DNA from: Dickeya oryzae
GTDB taxonomy: Bacteria > Pseudomonadota > Gammaproteobacteria > Enterobacterales > Enterobacteriaceae
Length of the DNA: 64,000 bases
Direction of reading: 5' to 3'
Assembly (NCBI RefSeq): GCF_009372235.1
Contig: NZ_ML762921.1
Coordinates: forward strand, 372,001-436,000
The notes under the pieces were generated by a model. It was not told where the DNA came from. It searched no databases and saw only the letters and a list, made by a program, of their open reading frames with translations. Numbering within the stretch: position 1 is the first letter of the stretch; each line of letters begins with the position of its first letter. This document shows positions 62,345 through 64,000 of the stretch, piece after piece. A program made the position numbers and the translations under genes.

Positions 62345-63175
62345 TCACTCTCTTGGTGGATAGAGCCCCGATACAGCAATACAAGGCAACAGCGTCAGCG
62401 AAGGCTGCCGAACATCAACAGGGGCTTGTGTTCCTACCGGAATATTCGCCGCAACCGCCACCGTTCCGCCGGTTGGCACCTTGAAGGTGAAGGAGGGCGT
62501 TGAGGCCGTACCTGTCACAGTGGTATCAACCGGCGCGGAAGCCGTCACCGGGCTGGGTCTCGTTTGTGAGAACACCCCGGTAAAGTTGACGTTGTAACTC
62601 GATAAACCATTAATTGCCTTACCGGTTAAAGCACCGAGAAAATTGTTCGTCCCCGTCGGTGCGGGAGTCGCCGTTGCACTGCCACTCGCTGTCGTCACGA
62701 GTGGCAGCAACGCCGTCACCGCTAGATTTCCCGTCTGTGCCGGAACAGTCACATCGGTTGTTGGCGTCGTACTGGGTGTAAAGGTTGCCGGGTGGATATG
62801 CGGTGTTATCTGAGTGGATGTCAGCATCACTCGGGTATTACCTGCTTTTGTCCCAATATTCCTGAAATCTGCCTCCGTCGTAGACCCCTGCCCTACAGTC
62901 ACACGGCCACGTAAGTCAGGCACGTTAAACGTTGTCTTACCATCACCACCGTAGACGGTGCTGACTAAGGAATAAAGCGCGTTATTCTGCTGAATACTCA
63001 GTGAACGCCCGTCCGCTGGCACAAAACCGGCAGGACAGAATTGCGCCGCGGTATAACAGACAGAACCAATGTATTCTTCCGAACCACAGGCGGAAGCAAT
63101 CTGAGGCCATACAATACCGCCAACCATGGCTACAGTTATCGCTGTTTGGGTAAAAACCTTCTTAGCATGCATCAT
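62345..63175 (-). CDS. Secreted phage-tail-collar-domain protein
   Basis: This 276-residue protein has a Sec signal peptide (AITVAMVGGIVWPQIASA) and a tail collar domain (PF07484 type) at about 33-100, with CPAGFVPADGRSLSIQQN, LYSLVSTVYGGDGKTTFNVP and DLRGRVTVGQG. A Thr/Ala/Pro-rich part with repeated short motifs follows. Four cysteines lie outside the signal peptide, at the start of the mature protein and near the C-terminus. Collar domains are normally phage tail-fibre parts; microcystin-dependent-protein (MdpB)-like secreted forms exist in bacteria. It precedes the giant surface gene on the same strand and has GGAGAG six bases before its start. No other phage gene is near. Confidence 0.82.
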   Translation of the reverse strand: MMHAKKVFTQTAITVAMVGGIVWPQIASACGSEEYIGSVCYTAAQFCPAGFVPADGRSLSIQQNNALYSLVSTVYGGDGKTTFNVPDLRGRVTVGQGSTTEADFRNIGTKAGNTRVMLTSTQITPHIHPATFTPSTTPTTDVTVPAQTGNLAVTALLPLVTTASGSATATPAPTGTNNFLGALTGKAINGLSSYNVNFTGVFSQTRPSPVTASAPVDTTVTGTASTPSFTFKVPTGGTVAVAANIPVGTQAPVDVRQPSLTLLPCIAVSGLYPPRE

Positions 63176-63453
63176 GGATATCTCTCCTCACCATCGTAAA
63201 AGTACTTATCTATTTGATTTATTAGATGATTGTTGGTATGACCCCAAAAATGCTGGAGAAATACATAGAATAAAAAATAGTTTCAAATTGAAACAAAATA
63301 TATTTTATCAATCACAATAAAAACATAGCTGACACAGGAGAGATTTTCCGCTGGCAGAATAAATTATTTCTTATAGCGTCACATAAAAAACTATTTAATA
63401 GAATTAACCGAATAATACATTTATCACTATCGACAGGTTTTACTTTCAACGTG

Positions 63454-64000
63454 TCAAAATCCGCTTTCCCGGATACCCAATGCAGCAATCCGACGCCATA
63501 CCGCGCCAAGAATAGATTCTGTTTCCCCTTCCAGCATCACGCTACCCCGTAACGGCTGTTGCGGTGGCGAGAATTGCCCCTCCTGCACTGCGAAACGTAC
63601 ACGGTACTGCGCCTGCACGGGTTGAGGATTGTGGTCGCGGTCACGACGCACGGCGATCGGGCCGTGACGATCAGACGCCAGCATTTCCTGCTGTAACCAG
63701 GCGGTACCGGTGGGCGCAATGTCTGTCAGTTGTACGGCAAGACGGGGATACGCAGGGTCATCAGCGATAAAATAGCCGGGCATCCCCACTTTCGCGCGTT
63801 TTAGCGTATCGTCGGGTAAATACCCCTGCACTTTTCCAGCCCCCTGCCCGACCACCCGCAGCAATGGCATATCCGACGTCAGCCAACGGCCTTCGGTCAT
63901 ATCTCGCGCCACATCCCTCACCTGGCCTGCCTGCGGCGCGGTGAGAGACAAACGCTGGCGTTGCGCATCCAGCCCCCGATAGCGGGCCAGTGATTCCGCC
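63454..64000 (-). CDS. HlyD-like periplasmic adaptor, 3' part
   Basis: The frame is open to the window edge, so the gene begins beyond it. The 181 visible residues start in a coiled-coil helix (AESLARYRGLDAQRQR), then a lipoyl/barrel-sandwich segment (LSLTAPQAGQVRDVARDMTE) and a beta-barrel part (VQGYLPDDTLKRAKVGMPGY) to the C-terminus. This is the pattern of membrane-fusion proteins of type I secretion; forms fused to an M50 peptidase end similarly, and the missing part could settle which. The 278-base gap to the collar gene (63176-63453) is AT-rich and shows no gene. Confidence 0.8.
   Translation of the reverse strand, partial: AESLARYRGLDAQRQRLSLTAPQAGQVRDVARDMTEGRWLTSDMPLLRVVGQGAGKVQGYLPDDTLKRAKVGMPGYFIADDPAYPRLAVQLTDIAPTGTAWLQQEMLASDRHGPIAVRRDRDHNPQPVQAQYRVRFAVQEGQFSPPQQPLRGSVMLEGETESILGAVWRRIAALGIRESGF

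Noticed and set aside
62345-63175. Prophage remnant
   Set aside because: Only one collar-domain gene is present, with a Sec signal peptide and no integrase, structural or lysis genes nearby.

Overview
The window reads as a chromosome segment of a soft-rot enterobacterium, most probably Dickeya (Pectobacteriaceae). Housekeeping proteins are close to those of E. coli and lie in familiar enterobacterial order. The genus call rests on a PlaR/YiaJ-type regulator, ERIC repeats and the accessory content; it is an inference, because no 16S or other marker gene lies in the window.

1-13.3 kb is mostly on the minus strand: the 3' end of argP (plus strand), yggE, plaR, mscS, then the glycolytic and pentose-phosphate genes fbaA, pgk, epd and tktA, followed by tsgA and speA. 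The lysine/arginine exporter gene argO, which lies between yggE and mscS in E. coli, is absent here, and plaR occupies the interval. 14.1-19.6 kb is a plus-strand run metK, sprT, endA, rsmE, gshB, yqgE, ruvX. 19.7-22.5 kb holds a canonical 127-bp ERIC element, fbp and mpl. 22.6-35 kb is the minus-strand purA region and the large conserved cluster nnr-tsaE-amiB-mutL-miaA-hfq-hflX-hflK-hflC-yjeT. A 290-residue gene of unknown function separates nnr from queG.

37-39 kb has two near-identical tRNA-Gly(GCC) genes with a D-2-hydroxyacid dehydrogenase gene between them. The noncoding stretch between queG and the first tRNA carries two perfect DnaA boxes, in the position of E. coli datA (the DnaA titration locus). 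E. coli gene order ends here and accessory content follows.

40-47.3 kb is a sulfur-compound scavenging cluster by inference. Two flavin-dependent (luciferase-like) monooxygenases diverge from a promoter region built of degenerate 17-bp repeats. One is followed by two tandem paralogous amino-acid-type binding proteins, a GNAT acetyltransferase, a permease and an ATPase. The gene set resembles the Bacillus yxe and ytm/tcy operons for S-alkyl- or S-succino-cysteine use. 47.4-49.5 kb has a periplasmic HSL-family esterase and an ohrR-ohr peroxide-resistance pair with visible palindromic operators. 49.8-54.3 kb has two divergent methyl-accepting chemotaxis proteins with different sensor domains, separated by 1.2 kb of AT-rich DNA.

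55-64 kb is a minus-strand secretion locus: the end of an HlyD-like adaptor (cut by the window edge), a secreted phage-tail-collar-domain protein, an 1840-residue repetitive surface protein and a TolC-family outer-membrane lipoprotein. The surface protein has a LEPR-XLL-like N-terminus and a DUF4347 domain with a His-Gly...Gly-Cys pattern like that of clan CD cysteine peptidases, followed by cadherin-like repeats. It has no RTX repeats and no secretion ATPase gene is visible in the window. This locus and the sulfur cluster are the strongest candidates for under-described biology.
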